Assembly: GCF_007754155.1 (NCBI RefSeq)
Contig: NZ_CP037423.1
Coordinates: forward strand, 372,001-436,000
Direction of reading: 5' to 3'
Source: Stieleria neptunia
GTDB lineage: Bacteria; Planctomycetota; Planctomycetia; Pirellulales; Pirellulaceae
DNA: 64,000 bases
The notes beneath the pieces were generated by a model, which ran no database searches, was not told the DNA's origin, and was given only the letters and a program-made list of their open reading frames with translations. Of the stretch, positions 11,049 to 20,448 are shown one piece after another; position 1 is the stretch's first letter; each line of letters starts with the position of its first letter. A program made the position numbers and the translations under genes.

Positions 11049-12368
11049 TCAATTTTTCGCCCAAGTTTCAAGTCGCTGGCGGATCCCCGGAATCAGCTTG
11101 CCGGCGTTTTCGAAATACAGTTTCCTCAACACCTCGTCGGGCAGATCGACACCATAGATCTGCCAAAGCCCTTGCGGCGGGGGCACTTTTTCGCTGTACG
11201 GAAACGACTCGTCGCGGGTCTCGAAGAATCGCCAATACAGCTGCAGACGTGTCTCGGGCCAGGGACCGTCGGTGCCGAACAAGAGTCGATCTTGATAGCG
11301 AATCAAGAACTCCCGCGCGGTGAAGGGTTGCCGTCCCAGCTCGGCGATTCGCGACGCCGGTTCGATCCACAGATTCGGGTACGCGTCCAGCCACCCGGCG
11401 ACGACTTTTAAGTCCTCGGGGTTGTTGGCGACGTGGGCGCCGATGAACTGCGTCTTCGGATGACGCGCGATCACCCGGTTGCGGGCCTCGAACAACTCCT
11501 GACGCGATGGAAAGGCGTCGCCGTGAAAGCTCCAGTCGGGGTGACGACTGAGTTCTTCCCAGCGCTCGTTGGTCTCATCGATCGGATCGAAGAACGCGGC
11601 CGGATCGGCGGTGTGGATGATGATCGGTAACCCCAACTCGCCGCACTTGGCCCAAATCGGATCCCACCGCGGGTCGTCGATCTTGATCAGCGTCCCGTCG
11701 GGATTTTTGTACTGCAGCCCGAATCGCTTGAACAGCTTCAGCCCACTGACGCCCTGTTTGGCGGCTTGTTCGAGCTGGGCGGCGGTGCGGTCGGCGAACC
11801 CCGGCCGCTGACAGGGCCACAACGCCGGTTGATCTCGAGGCGCGTTTCCCTGCCAGTCGATGTTGGCAAAGATGGCAAAGCGATCGCGATAGTCGGTCCA
11901 GAGAAACTCTCGGTGGTGATCCAGTTGAGCGCCGAGTTTCCCGTCCAGCGAAACACAAACCGCGATGTGGTTGCGATCCATCAGTTGGACGAAGTCATCG
12001 AGGGCTTCTTTGCTATCACGCAGCCGATAATGGAAATGGGTGTGAACATCGACGACGGGCATTGCCGCAGCGTGTCGCGGATGCTGGGGGACGACCAGTT
12101 TGGAATTTGGACGAAAATTCCGCAGCAGCAATTCGCGTCCGTCACGTCCGTCCAGCGGCAGCTGCAAGGGCGACGCGTCCGATTCACTGGCAGCCGGTTC
12201 ACTGGCAGCCTGCCGGCGCGTGTCCTGCGGCGGCGGATTTTGGGCGATGGTCATTACCGGGGCGAACCAGGCGGCGGCCAGGACGACGACCAGGGCGGCG
12301 GGCGAGGTGCGAAACGAGATTTGCGACGGTAGACGAAGCCAGCCTCCGATGCAAAGCTTTGTCGCCAC
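11049..12368 (-). CDS. Exported amidohydrolase-2 family metal-dependent hydrolase
   Basis: The TIM-barrel amidohydrolase signatures are clear: VVDVHTHFHYR (metal-binding HxH), KLFKRFGL, IIIHTADP (His ligand), FIGAHVANNPEDL (second His) and LLFGTDGPWPE (Asp). Such enzymes hydrolyse or decarboxylate small acids. A hydrophobic segment (AALVVVLAAAWFAPVMTIAQ) makes the protein exported or membrane-anchored. The GTG at 12368 is chosen because it starts a short basic n-region directly before this segment; ATG codons at 12434 and 12560 would add an unconvincing stretch that overlaps the divergent kinase gene. The start is uncertain by about 20 codons. The substrate is unknown. Confidence 0.8.
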   Translation of the reverse strand: MATKLCIGGWLRLPSQISFRTSPAALVVVLAAAWFAPVMTIAQNPPPQDTRRQAASEPAASESDASPLQLPLDGRDGRELLLRNFRPNSKLVVPQHPRHAAAMPVVDVHTHFHYRLRDSKEALDDFVQLMDRNHIAVCVSLDGKLGAQLDHHREFLWTDYRDRFAIFANIDWQGNAPRDQPALWPCQRPGFADRTAAQLEQAAKQGVSGLKLFKRFGLQYKNPDGTLIKIDDPRWDPIWAKCGELGLPIIIHTADPAAFFDPIDETNERWEELSRHPDWSFHGDAFPSRQELFEARNRVIARHPKTQFIGAHVANNPEDLKVVAGWLDAYPNLWIEPASRIAELGRQPFTAREFLIRYQDRLLFGTDGPWPETRLQLYWRFFETRDESFPYSEKVPPPQGLWQIYGVDLPDEVLRKLYFENAGKLIPGIRQRLETWAKN

Positions 12369-12427
12369 CGCGACGACCGTGGGGTCCTCGACCGCTACAA
12401 TAAAAAACGGTGATCGTGAAAGATGAA

Positions 12428-14764
12428 ATGGCATCGAAGACGAACGGTGGGCTCCAAGAGGGCGAGAGTGACGGAGTGAGCAACGAAGACCAAACGCAGT
12501 ATCAAACCGAGGGCGGCCGATCGACCAGCAAAAAGCTGTCGATGCAGGCGACGACACCACCGGCCGATGTCCCAGGGTATCGACTGGAACGGTTTTTGGG
12601 CAGCGGCGCGTTCGGCCAAGTCTGGGTCGGACGGGATCTGAACACCGGTCGACCCGTCGCGATCAAGTTTTTCTTGCACCGCGGCGGTGTGAATTGGTCG
12701 TTGCTGAGCCATGAGGTCAAAAACCTCGTGCAATTATCCTCCGATCGCCACATCGTCCAAGTGCTGGAAGTCGGTTGGGACAGCGATCCACCCTTTTATG
12801 TGATGGAGCTGGTCAACGGGGGGTCACTGGAAGACGAGCTGACCGCACGCGGGGCGATGCCGATCGCCGAATCGGTCCAGATGTTTCGCAAAATCTGCGT
12901 CGGGCTCAACCATAGCCACAGCAAGGGGGTTTTGCACTGCGATCTCAAACCGGCCAACATTCTGCTGGGCGACGACCACGAGCCCCGGCTGGCCGATTTC
13001 GGTCAGAGCCGGATGACCCATGACCAATCGCCTTCGTTGGGCACGTTGTTTTACATGGCCCCCGAACAGGCCGATCTGGAATCCTCACCCAGCAGCGCGT
13101 GGGACGTGTACGCCGTCGGTGCGATCATGTACCGGATGCTGACCGGCGGGCCACCGTATCGCGAAGATTCGATCATCGAACAGCTCGACACCGCCGGTTC
13201 GCTACCCAAGCGGTTGCAGCGTTACCGCGAATCGATCCAAAAAGCCTCGCCGCCGGTCCGGCACATCCAGCGATCCGGCGTCGACCGCGAATTGTCACGG
13301 ATCGTCAGTTGCTGTTTGGCGGCCAATCCCGACGACCGCTTCACCAACGTTCAAGAAATCTTGGACCGCTTGGATCGCCGAGACGAACTGCGTGCGCGAC
13401 GGCCGCTGATGGTGCTGGGGATTCTCGGCCCCATTTTGCTGTTGGTCGTGACCAGTATTTATGCGATCCGCACCATCAATCGCGCCAGCGAAGAAACCAA
13501 GCAAGCCTTGCGCAAAGAAGCGTTCAGCAGCAACGAGTTGGCGGCCAAATTTGCCGCGCGAACACTCGAAAGCGAACTGGAACGTTATTTCCGGCTCTGC
13601 CGCGACGAGATCGACGAGCCCGATTTTCGCGCCACGCTCGCCGCCGCGCTCGAGGACCAGGCGGTCAGTCGCAATTTGAAAATCATCGCCGATCAGGGCT
13701 CCAGCGCGTCGGCCCTCAAGATGGTCGAAACACGCGACACCCTGCTGGACCTGCCGGCGCGGATCGCTTTCGATGAGTACCTCGATCAACGTCTGCAGCA
13801 GTACACCGATCAAGCGGACGATTCGCGCGTTCCACGTTTGGCGACGATGTTTGTGACCGACCGATCGGGGACGATTTTCGCGATCGCTTACGACAACCCC
13901 GTCGCGCGCGATCAAAACAGTGCCGGCCGCAACTATGCCTACCGGACGTATTTCCACGCCCTGAAAAATGATCTGCCCAAAGACACGCCGTTCGACTCGA
14001 TCGAGCCTCTCGATCACATGCATCTGTCGGCCGCCTTCCAGTCGACCGCCACGGGGTTGTGGAAAGTCGCGATCAGCGGGCCGGTGTACTTGTCCGGCGA
14101 CCGGTCCGGCCAGCCCGACGCCGTGTTCGTGGCCACCGTCAACTTGGGGGATTTCGAATTGCTGCAAGGCGACGAGGGGGCGAACCAGGTCGCCGTGCTC
14201 GTCGAGGCCCGTGAAGGCAAGGTGCGCGGGACGATTTTGCAACACCCGTACTTGGAGGCCCGGCACCGGGCCGGCATGCGCAACGCGGGCGACCCGTACA
14301 AGGTCGATGCAGAGAAGATGGACGATCTGTTGCGCGGCGGCGATGTCGACTACCAAGATCCCGTGGCCGTCGCCGAAGACGCCCAGGTTTACGGTGGACA
14401 CTGGATCGCGGCGATGCAACCGGTCGCCGTGCCCGGCGAAGGCAAATTTGGCTCCGGCGGCGACAACCAGGCCGATCTACTGGTGCTGGTGCAATACCGA
14501 TTGAGCAAAGTGTTCGCGCCGGTCGCGGCGATGAAGCAGACGTTGCACTGGGAAGGGGCCGCGGCGATGCTGTCGATTCTGGTGGTCAGCGGCACGCTTT
14601 GGATCTTTGTCCGCCGGGTCGGCGATGATCGCGTCCATCGCAGGCATCGCCGAGAACATGACGAACCGGAGGCCTCGCCGACCGAACGCGAGCCCTCCCA
14701 GGGTGACACCTCCAAACGCGCAGCAGGTGTCGACGTGACCGAAACGCAACGGATGACACCCTAG
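12428..14764 (+). CDS. Membrane Ser/Thr protein kinase with extracytoplasmic sensor domain
   Basis: From the ATG at 12428 the protein has 778 residues; GTG codons at 12410 and 12416 are alternatives and no strong ribosome site decides. The Hanks-type kinase domain spans about residues 50-315: FLGSGAFGQVWVG loop, VAIK (Lys80), HCDLKPANILL (Asp172), ADFG (Asp190), MAPEQ and a full C-lobe. The catalytic loop has Cys in place of the usual Arg (HCD, not HRD), so it is a non-RD kinase. A first membrane helix follows near residue 327 (VLGILGPILLLVVTSIYAI). An about 360-residue periplasmic part with a Cache-like FVTDRSGTIFAIAY segment comes next, then a second helix near 712 and a short charged tail. 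It probably senses an envelope signal and phosphorylates cytoplasmic proteins. An FHA protein gene lies convergently next door. Confidence 0.88.
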   Translation: MASKTNGGLQEGESDGVSNEDQTQYQTEGGRSTSKKLSMQATTPPADVPGYRLERFLGSGAFGQVWVGRDLNTGRPVAIKFFLHRGGVNWSLLSHEVKNLVQLSSDRHIVQVLEVGWDSDPPFYVMELVNGGSLEDELTARGAMPIAESVQMFRKICVGLNHSHSKGVLHCDLKPANILLGDDHEPRLADFGQSRMTHDQSPSLGTLFYMAPEQADLESSPSSAWDVYAVGAIMYRMLTGGPPYREDSIIEQLDTAGSLPKRLQRYRESIQKASPPVRHIQRSGVDRELSRIVSCCLAANPDDRFTNVQEILDRLDRRDELRARRPLMVLGILGPILLLVVTSIYAIRTINRASEETKQALRKEAFSSNELAAKFAARTLESELERYFRLCRDEIDEPDFRATLAAALEDQAVSRNLKIIADQGSSASALKMVETRDTLLDLPARIAFDEYLDQRLQQYTDQADDSRVPRLATMFVTDRSGTIFAIAYDNPVARDQNSAGRNYAYRTYFHALKNDLPKDTPFDSIEPLDHMHLSAAFQSTATGLWKVAISGPVYLSGDRSGQPDAVFVATVNLGDFELLQGDEGANQVAVLVEAREGKVRGTILQHPYLEARHRAGMRNAGDPYKVDAEKMDDLLRGGDVDYQDPVAVAEDAQVYGGHWIAAMQPVAVPGEGKFGSGGDNQADLLVLVQYRLSKVFAPVAAMKQTLHWEGAAAMLSILVVSGTLWIFVRRVGDDRVHRRHRREHDEPEASPTEREPSQGDTSKRAAGVDVTETQRMTP

Positions 14765-14805
14765 CACGCGGCGTCGGGCAGGGTGCGCCGATCGATCGCC
14801 GGGCC

Positions 14806-14844
14806 GGTCACGCGGTGCGTGACCATTGGCATGCACCGCATGCC
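14806..14844. repeat. Double-hairpin palindrome, family 3, copy 1
   Basis: Two small palindromes stand side by side: GGTCACGCGGTGCGTGACC (14806-14824) and GGCATGCACCGCATGCC (14828-14844). A closely related pair occurs at 50992-51030. It fills the junction between the convergent kinase and FHA genes, ending exactly at the FHA stop codon, and is a candidate bidirectional terminator. Confidence 0.8.
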
Positions 14845-15306
14845 CTACTCGGGGTCCTTGTTTCCGAAGGGTCGCTTCGTGTCCCGTTTGCTGAGTCCGG
14901 CGCGGTCCATCAGCGAGCTACGCATCAACTCGTCCAGGTACTCGTCATCGGCCGGCGGGGGACCGTAGGCACCGAGCGCCTGCGGATCGTATTCGACCAA
15001 GTACTCGTGGCGTGCGATCGACAACTTGCATTTCGGATCGAGCCGTTTGCGGATCACCGGTCGGCCGTCGACTTTCACACCGTTGCGGCTGTTCATGTCA
15101 CGGATGAACCAATAACCGTGCTCGAGTGAGAGACGGCAGTGCTGGCCGGATACGTTATTGAACTTCAGCTGGACATCGCATTCGGACCGTCGACCGACGG
15201 TCAGCCGATCCTTGATCAGGGGAATCGGGTCGCCGCCGCCGACGGGCGTCAATTGTCCATAGGGGCCGGCAAAATCTAGGTCTTCGTCGTCGTCGTAATA
15301 ATTCAC
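14845..15306 (-). CDS. FHA domain phosphothreonine-binding protein
   Basis: The start chosen is GTG at 15306, with GAGGA upstream; an in-frame ATG 93 bases earlier adds a Pro-rich stretch that looks untranslated. The 153-residue protein has an acidic start (YYDDDEDLDF), a single FHA domain at about residues 25-110 with the hallmark GRRSECDVQL (Gly-Arg and Ser), VSGQHCRL (Ser and His) and MNSRNGVKVDG (Asn-Gly), and a charged tail. FHA domains bind phosphothreonine peptides made by Hanks-type kinases. The neighbour across the junction is such a kinase, so the two probably belong to the same signalling route, although they are convergently transcribed and not in one operon. Confidence 0.9.
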   Translation of the reverse strand: MNYYDDDEDLDFAGPYGQLTPVGGGDPIPLIKDRLTVGRRSECDVQLKFNNVSGQHCRLSLEHGYWFIRDMNSRNGVKVDGRPVIRKRLDPKCKLSIARHEYLVEYDPQALGAYGPPPADDEYLDELMRSSLMDRAGLSKRDTKRPFGNKDPE

Positions 15307-15443
15307 CGTCGTCCTCGCGGGATGTGGCGGAACTGTCTGTCGCGGTAGACTGGGAGGGAGCGGAAAGAATCCAATGATAACGGGCGGGGTTCCCGCCACT
15401 CTACTACTATCGATTCAGTACCATCGTTTGGCAACGGACTCCT

Positions 15444-16529
15444 TTGACAAATTCTCATTGTAACGATCGTTTGGCCTGGCAACGCGAAGGTCTACCTTTC
15501 AACGCGTTCGGCGCCGCCCTGCGGCGGCGTTTCGGCGGGCGAATCCAGCGGGTCAGTGTCGACGCCGGCTTCACCTGCCCCAATGTCGACGGCGCGGTCG
15601 CCCGCGGCGGTTGCAATTTTTGCGACAACCGTTCGTTCAGCCCCTCTCGCCGGGTGCGGCTGAAACGGGTCAGCGAGCAATTGGAGGGCGGAATCACCAG
15701 CGTTCGGCGACGCTACAAGCAGGTGGCCGGTTTTTTAGCGTATTTCCAGCCCGCCACCAACACCTACGCGCCGGTCGACCAACTCGAAGAAGTCTTTCGG
15801 ATGGCGCTCCGTTGGCACCCCGATATCGTCGGCCTGGCGATCGGGACCCGACCCGATTGTGTTCCCGAGAGTGTCATCGAGTTGACTCGCGAGTTGGCCC
15901 GGGAACACTATGTCTCGCTGGAGTTCGGGATGCAAACGATGCATCAGCCGGGACTGGACTGGATGAATCGTGCCCACACCCACGACCACATGGTCAACGC
16001 GATCGATCGCAGCCGCGGACAAGGCTTCGAATGCTGCGTCCACATCATTTTGGGGATCCCCGGCGAAACCCATGCGATGATGATGCAAACCGCCGACGAA
16101 GTGTCACGACTCGGTTTCGACGCGATCAAACTGCACAACCTGTATGCCGTCCAGGGGACCCCGCTGGGGGAAGAAGTGGCCGGTGGTAAAATTCAGATGA
16201 TGCAACAGGACACTTACGTGAACACCGTCGTCGACTTCCTGGAACGCATCCCCCCCACCACGATCGTCGAACGAATCAGTGGTGATGCGCCGCCGAAGTT
16301 CCTGATCGCCCCGCAGTGGTGCCTGGAAAAGTCAACGTTGAAGCTTCAAATCGAAGCCGAATTCGCGCGGCGGGGCACACGCCAAGGTTCGCTCTATCGC
16401 CCACCGGCACTGCTGCCCGAGGATCGCCCCCGACCGGCCGACAAGACGCCCGCATCGATCCGCTCCCAAATCGACGTCCGCGGCCGACTGCCGGTGCTGA
16501 AGATGGAAGGGGCAACGGGGCAACGCTAG
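15444..16529 (+). CDS. TIGR01212-type (YhcC-like) radical SAM protein
   Basis: The 361-residue protein carries the family pattern TCPNVDGAVARGGCNFC, in which the cluster cysteines are spaced more widely than the classic CxxxCxxC. AYFQPATNTYAP, VGLAIGTRPDCVPE, EFGMQTMH and HIILGIPGETH follow, all typical of the TIGR01212/YhcC group of radical S-adenosylmethionine proteins. The reaction of this group is not established; the C-terminal region after SGDAPPKFLIAP is also family-like. The start is TTG at 15444, giving MTNSHCNDRLAWQREGLPFNAFG; no ATG precedes the conserved block. The protein is soluble and stands alone, with FHA divergent upstream. Confidence 0.88.
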   Translation: MTNSHCNDRLAWQREGLPFNAFGAALRRRFGGRIQRVSVDAGFTCPNVDGAVARGGCNFCDNRSFSPSRRVRLKRVSEQLEGGITSVRRRYKQVAGFLAYFQPATNTYAPVDQLEEVFRMALRWHPDIVGLAIGTRPDCVPESVIELTRELAREHYVSLEFGMQTMHQPGLDWMNRAHTHDHMVNAIDRSRGQGFECCVHIILGIPGETHAMMMQTADEVSRLGFDAIKLHNLYAVQGTPLGEEVAGGKIQMMQQDTYVNTVVDFLERIPPTTIVERISGDAPPKFLIAPQWCLEKSTLKLQIEAEFARRGTRQGSLYRPPALLPEDRPRPADKTPASIRSQIDVRGRLPVLKMEGATGQR

Positions 16530-17084
16530 TGCTTGGTCAGCTTTGAATTTGTCTCTGCAGGTGTTAGCGGAACGGCGCGAGCGGGCTGTCGTTTTTGTGA
16601 GCCGCGCGCGCCGCGTAAGCGGCCGGGCATTGCGACGCCCGCCCGAGGCCTTACGGCCAGCGGCTCACCATTGACTCAGCAGATCCTGATTAAACCGACA
16701 GCCCGCGAGCCGTCCGGTTTCAGCGTGGAAGACCGGAGGGCTCGCGCCCTGCCGCGAACAAAACTCCTCCCTGACCCCTGTTCCGCGGTCGAGTGGGCCG
16801 CCGCTGCCACCCGGCATCTTGGCGACGACCGTCGCAACGCTCACGAACGTACCGGCATGAACATCTGCTACAGAACGCTCCCGGGGCGACCTCAAACGGC
16901 GATCTGCGTGCCGGCTCGTGGAGTCCGCCGTCGAGCGTGACCGAAAACCCTCAACATCGGAATCGTTGCCCTGCCCCACACGGGCATTCCGTCGGGTACC
17001 GCAGATCGATCGCGGGTCCGGATGGTTCACTTGCCCCACATGAACAGAATCAACGTGATGTTTTCACTTCGTCAAGGATTGACG
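16530..17084. other. Intergenic stretch with a repeat and no convincing gene
   Basis: The only structured content seen is the family 1 palindrome at 16597-16668 and, just after it, a looser hairpin made of GAGCCGTCCGGTTT and GACCGGAGGGCTCGC around 16707-16746. Small open frames here overlap the repeat and have no ribosome site or recognisable product. The 3' part holds the leader of the TolC-like gene. Confidence 0.6.
16597..16668. repeat. REP-like palindrome, family 1, copy B
   Basis: The arms are GTGAGCCGC and GCGGCTCAC, with internal GTAAGCGGCCGGG and CCCGCCCGAGGCCTTACGG. A conserved tail CATTGACTCAGCAGATCC follows. It differs from copy A by a short CG-rich insertion in the left arm. It lies between two codirectional genes. 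Confidence 0.85.
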
Positions 17085-19034
17085 ATGTTCGGTCGTGCGC
17101 CCACGGCGGCGACACACACTGCGCCGGCCCGCACGCCGCCGGCTCGTGCCGCCCTGGCACAGCTTTCGATCGTCGCGCTCAGCGTCTTCGCTGTCCCGGG
17201 CGGTGTCGCTGCGCAATCCCCAACCCCCGCAACCGCGCAGCAGCCGACTCCTTCGCTGACGCCGGATTCGGTGGCGGACTACCAGACGCTTCAACAGGCC
17301 CATCAGAACATCGATGCCGATCAGCTTCATCCGGCCAACGTTTCTTTTGATCCCGGCTGGTGGCAACCCCTGGTTTCTCAACCGATCCGCCCGGAAGATC
17401 CGTCGGCGGGGCTGACCTTGGATGACACGTTGATCCGCGCACTGGATCATTCCAAACAGATCCAGGTTTTTCGCGACTTGCCGTTGATCCGCGAGACCGC
17501 GATCATCGAAGCCGATGCGGCCTTCGACTGGACCGCGTTCACCGAAGCCCGCTGGGACGACACGACCGACCCGATCGGGAACTCGCTGACCGCCGGTGGC
17601 GACGTCCAATTTTTCGAAGACCATCGCTTGAGCGCGCGGGCGGGCTTGCGTCGACGCACACGTTCCGGTGCCGACCTGGAACTGTATCAACGCCTCGGTT
17701 TCCAAGACAACAACTCCCAGTTCTTCGTGCCCGATCCGCAAGGCACGGCGCGGTTGAACTTGTCCTTCACGCAGCCGCTGATGCGTGGCCGCGGAAGCCA
17801 GTACAACGAAAGCCTGGTGCTGTTGGCCCAGATCGACAAGAACGTCGCCGAAGACGAAGTCCAACGCCAACTTCAGTCCCACCTGCTGGAAGTCGCGCGG
17901 TCGTACTGGGCCTTGTTCCTGGAGCGAGCGGTTTTGTACCAGAAGATCAATTCGTACATCCGTGGCAAAGACGTCTTTGACCGGTTGAACCAGCGACGGG
18001 AAGTCGACGCACGCCTGACGCAGATCATCAGTGCAGAAGCGACGCTGAAATCTCGCGCCAGCCAATTGGTGCGGGCCCGCGCGGCAGTCAAGAACGCCGA
18101 ATCGCGACTCCGTTCACTCGTCAACGACCCCACCCTTTACGACGTCGAAATCATTCCGATCGACCTGCCGGTTTTCGAAAGTCTGCCCGTCGAGCTCGAT
18201 CAATCGATCAACATCGCCTTTCAAAAACGACCGGAACTGAATCAAGCGATCAAGAACATTAAAGCCGCATCGGTGCGTTTGCAAATGGCCAAGCACGAAC
18301 TGTTGCCGGTGCTGGACCTGGTCACCAATTTCTACCTGAGCGGATTGGAAGGCGAGGGGCAAGCCTTCGACGCTTGGGCCAACCAGTTTGACACCGGACG
18401 CCCCAGTTACGGATTTGGGCTGGAGTACGAGTTTCCGATTCAGAACCGCGCCGCCAATGCCCGTCAGCGACGCCGGCAACTGGAAATCCGGCAACTCCGC
18501 AACCAGTACGCGACCACTCTGGAAACCGTCCGGTTCGAAGTCGAAGTCGCCGCCCGTGAATGCATGACGTCCCAGACCGAATTGTCGACCAAGCAACAAG
18601 CCATGCAGGCCCGCGCCGCCCAGCTCGATGCGTTGACCAAGCGTTGGCAGCAGCTGCCCGGTGAAGACGTCACCGCCAGCCTGGCCCTGGAAAACTTGCT
18701 GATCGCACAAGACGCGTTGGCGGGCGCCGAATACGAATACCTGCAATCGCAACTGACCTTCAAACTGTCGATCTTCAACTTGAAACGCGCCACCGGAACG
18801 CTGATGGAGTCGCGGCCGATCGAGGTCTGTCCGACCGACGTGCCGGCAGAACCGGGAGCGCAGACAGATCACCCCGAACGGCACGCGGGCAAACCCCAAC
18901 CGCAAGCCGACCAGCCACCGTCGTATATCAGCGAACTGCCACCCGCGGATCCGCCGGCGTCCACGATCCGCCAAGACAACTCCAACGCCGTCGATGACAA
19001 ACAACCTTGGTACCGGATCTCAGGCATGCGTTGA
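17085..19034 (+). CDS. TolC-family outer membrane efflux protein
   Basis: The start is the ATG at 17085, with AAGGA six bases upstream; earlier in-frame ATGs lack such a site. The 649-residue protein has a signal peptide (LAQLSIVALSVFAVPGGVAAQ), then two long alpha-helical repeats of the outer membrane efflux protein family. Typical segments are LNLSFTQPLMRGRGSQYN (first beta-barrel entry), EVARSYWALFLERAVLYQKI, SAEATLKSRASQLVRARAAVKNAE and FEFPIQNRAANARQRRR-like YEFPIQNRAANAR. TolC proteins trimerise into an outer-membrane channel with a periplasmic tunnel. No inner-membrane pump or adaptor gene lies in the window. The Pro/Gln-rich C-terminal 70 residues are probably disordered. It converges on the next gene across a perfect palindrome. 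Confidence 0.9.
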   Translation: MFGRAPTAATHTAPARTPPARAALAQLSIVALSVFAVPGGVAAQSPTPATAQQPTPSLTPDSVADYQTLQQAHQNIDADQLHPANVSFDPGWWQPLVSQPIRPEDPSAGLTLDDTLIRALDHSKQIQVFRDLPLIRETAIIEADAAFDWTAFTEARWDDTTDPIGNSLTAGGDVQFFEDHRLSARAGLRRRTRSGADLELYQRLGFQDNNSQFFVPDPQGTARLNLSFTQPLMRGRGSQYNESLVLLAQIDKNVAEDEVQRQLQSHLLEVARSYWALFLERAVLYQKINSYIRGKDVFDRLNQRREVDARLTQIISAEATLKSRASQLVRARAAVKNAESRLRSLVNDPTLYDVEIIPIDLPVFESLPVELDQSINIAFQKRPELNQAIKNIKAASVRLQMAKHELLPVLDLVTNFYLSGLEGEGQAFDAWANQFDTGRPSYGFGLEYEFPIQNRAANARQRRRQLEIRQLRNQYATTLETVRFEVEVAARECMTSQTELSTKQQAMQARAAQLDALTKRWQQLPGEDVTASLALENLLIAQDALAGAEYEYLQSQLTFKLSIFNLKRATGTLMESRPIEVCPTDVPAEPGAQTDHPERHAGKPQPQADQPPSYISELPPADPPASTIRQDNSNAVDDKQPWYRISGMR

Positions 19035-19050
19035 CGCGGGGACCAGTGCC

Positions 19051-19109
19051 AGTGGGATAGGCTTCCAGCCTGTCGATTCTGAACTGACAGGCTGGAAGCC
19101 TATCCCACT
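19051..19109. repeat. Perfect 24-bp palindrome, family 2; likely bidirectional terminator
   Basis: The arm AGTGGGATAGGCTTCCAGCC (continuing TGTC, 19051-19074) has its exact reverse complement at 19086-19109 around an 11-base loop. It lies between the convergent stops at 19034 and 19121. Further family 2 sequences lie at 10907, 37798 and 46707. Confidence 0.92.
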
Positions 19110-19120
19110 CTTCGCACAAC

Positions 19121-20395
19121 CTATGCCGGATGTTCCGCCGATCGAACGAGCTGTCCCACGACGCTGACATCGAAACGTCCGCTGACACGCCAGACATCTG
19201 CCCGGTCGGCGACAAACACCCGCACGTCACGGCGATCGAATCGATCCAAATCCACATCGCCCGCGAACCGCCATTCGCACTCGCGAGTCCAATCGTACGT
19301 CGTGCCGACGGATTGAAAACGGAACCGGTCGGTTTCCGGAATCGTCTTGCGATGCGCTGCGTCGCCGTAGATCACCGGCTCGGCTCCCGCGGCAATCGCG
19401 GCCGACTTGCGGATCGCAATGCCATACGGTTCGTAATCCCACCGGTGCAGATGCGGGCGATAGCTTCTTCGCGACAGCAACCGCTGCAGCGACTCCTCGG
19501 AAAAACAAACCACCGGCCAAGCCCGGTCGCTCGCGATCGCCGAAGCGACCAAGCGACGCATGCGAACGATTCGCTGCAACGAGTCCAACGGCGTGCGTTT
19601 GGCGATGGTTGCCTGCGTTGTCTCCCCCAGCAACAAACCATCGCGGTGCTGTCGATCGGTTTGTCCCGGCCAGGGACCTTGGCTGGTCCGCGTGCAATGA
19701 ACCAGCCACCGGCCACGCGTCGTTGCCCACTGCGGCGATCGGCACGCCGTGGAAAGACGCCTCGGGGCACCACACTCCGATTCGCGACCCCCGTCAGCGG
19801 ACACACATTCGGTCGCGCCCGGGCGACAGTACCAACCGACGGCACCCCACCCCATCAAATCCCGCGCCGAGCGTTGTGCGGTCTTGTCGACCGAACCGTC
19901 GTGGACGGCGACGCGAACCGTGGGTTGACGCTCGTGATCCAGACGCAATCGCAACGACCGTTCGACGTTGCCCTTGCGGCGGGTGAACACACAATCCACA
20001 CGGTCGGCCAGCGCGACGACGACCCAGTCGCGACTGAGCGATCGGTCGCCGCGAACCTCGATCCGCCGCTGCAGTCCCGGTGACCGATCCGACGCCTCCG
20101 ATGCATTGACATGCACGCGAATCACCGGCACTGAAAACAGATCCGCCGCACGGACCGCCCAGGGTTCGATCGCCGAACCCGCTGCGACCAACAAGACATG
20201 TCCCGCTTGCCGCGCCTCGATCATCGAACGGCTGATGTAGCGACAGACCTCGGCGTGCAGCCGGGGCGATGTGCCAAGGTGGCTGGACGTCAGCGCCAGC
20301 CAGGTTCGCCCCCGCAGCGCGTCCACATCGGCTGTCGCCGTCAGTTCGGCGTTGATTTCAAACCGCTGCAAACGATCGTCAAGGGTTTCCAACAT
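19121..20395 (-). CDS. Uncharacterised two-part protein
   Basis: This 424-residue protein is not recognised with confidence. The N-terminal part (residues 25-95) looks like a Rossmann-type alpha/beta unit: WLALTSSHLGTSPRLHAEV, a long helix SRSMIEARQAG, then HVLLVAAGSAIEPWAVRAADLF and PVIRVHV. That pattern recalls nucleotide-binding SLOG-like folds but is not diagnostic. The middle is Arg/Cys-rich (WYCRPGATECVSADGG). The C-terminal third has CFSEESLQRLL, HRWDYEPYGIAIRKSAAIA, GAEPVIYGDAAH and WTRECEWRFAGDVDL, a layout similar to proteins annotated near abortive-infection or DUF2971-like families. There is no signal peptide or membrane segment. It is a monocistronic minus-strand gene flanked by a palindrome on each side. 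Confidence 0.7.
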   Translation of the reverse strand: MLETLDDRLQRFEINAELTATADVDALRGRTWLALTSSHLGTSPRLHAEVCRYISRSMIEARQAGHVLLVAAGSAIEPWAVRAADLFSVPVIRVHVNASEASDRSPGLQRRIEVRGDRSLSRDWVVVALADRVDCVFTRRKGNVERSLRLRLDHERQPTVRVAVHDGSVDKTAQRSARDLMGWGAVGWYCRPGATECVSADGGRESECGAPRRLSTACRSPQWATTRGRWLVHCTRTSQGPWPGQTDRQHRDGLLLGETTQATIAKRTPLDSLQRIVRMRRLVASAIASDRAWPVVCFSEESLQRLLSRRSYRPHLHRWDYEPYGIAIRKSAAIAAGAEPVIYGDAAHRKTIPETDRFRFQSVGTTYDWTRECEWRFAGDVDLDRFDRRDVRVFVADRADVWRVSGRFDVSVVGQLVRSAEHPA

Positions 20396-20448
20396 CTGCG
20401 TGACTCCCCCGCCGCAAGTGCTTCGTCAACGTTGAAACTGAGGGTGCC

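Noticed and set aside
16533..16940. A 135-codon plus-strand frame after the radical SAM gene
   Set aside because: It runs through the family 1 repeat and a second hairpin, and has no ribosome site or family resemblance.
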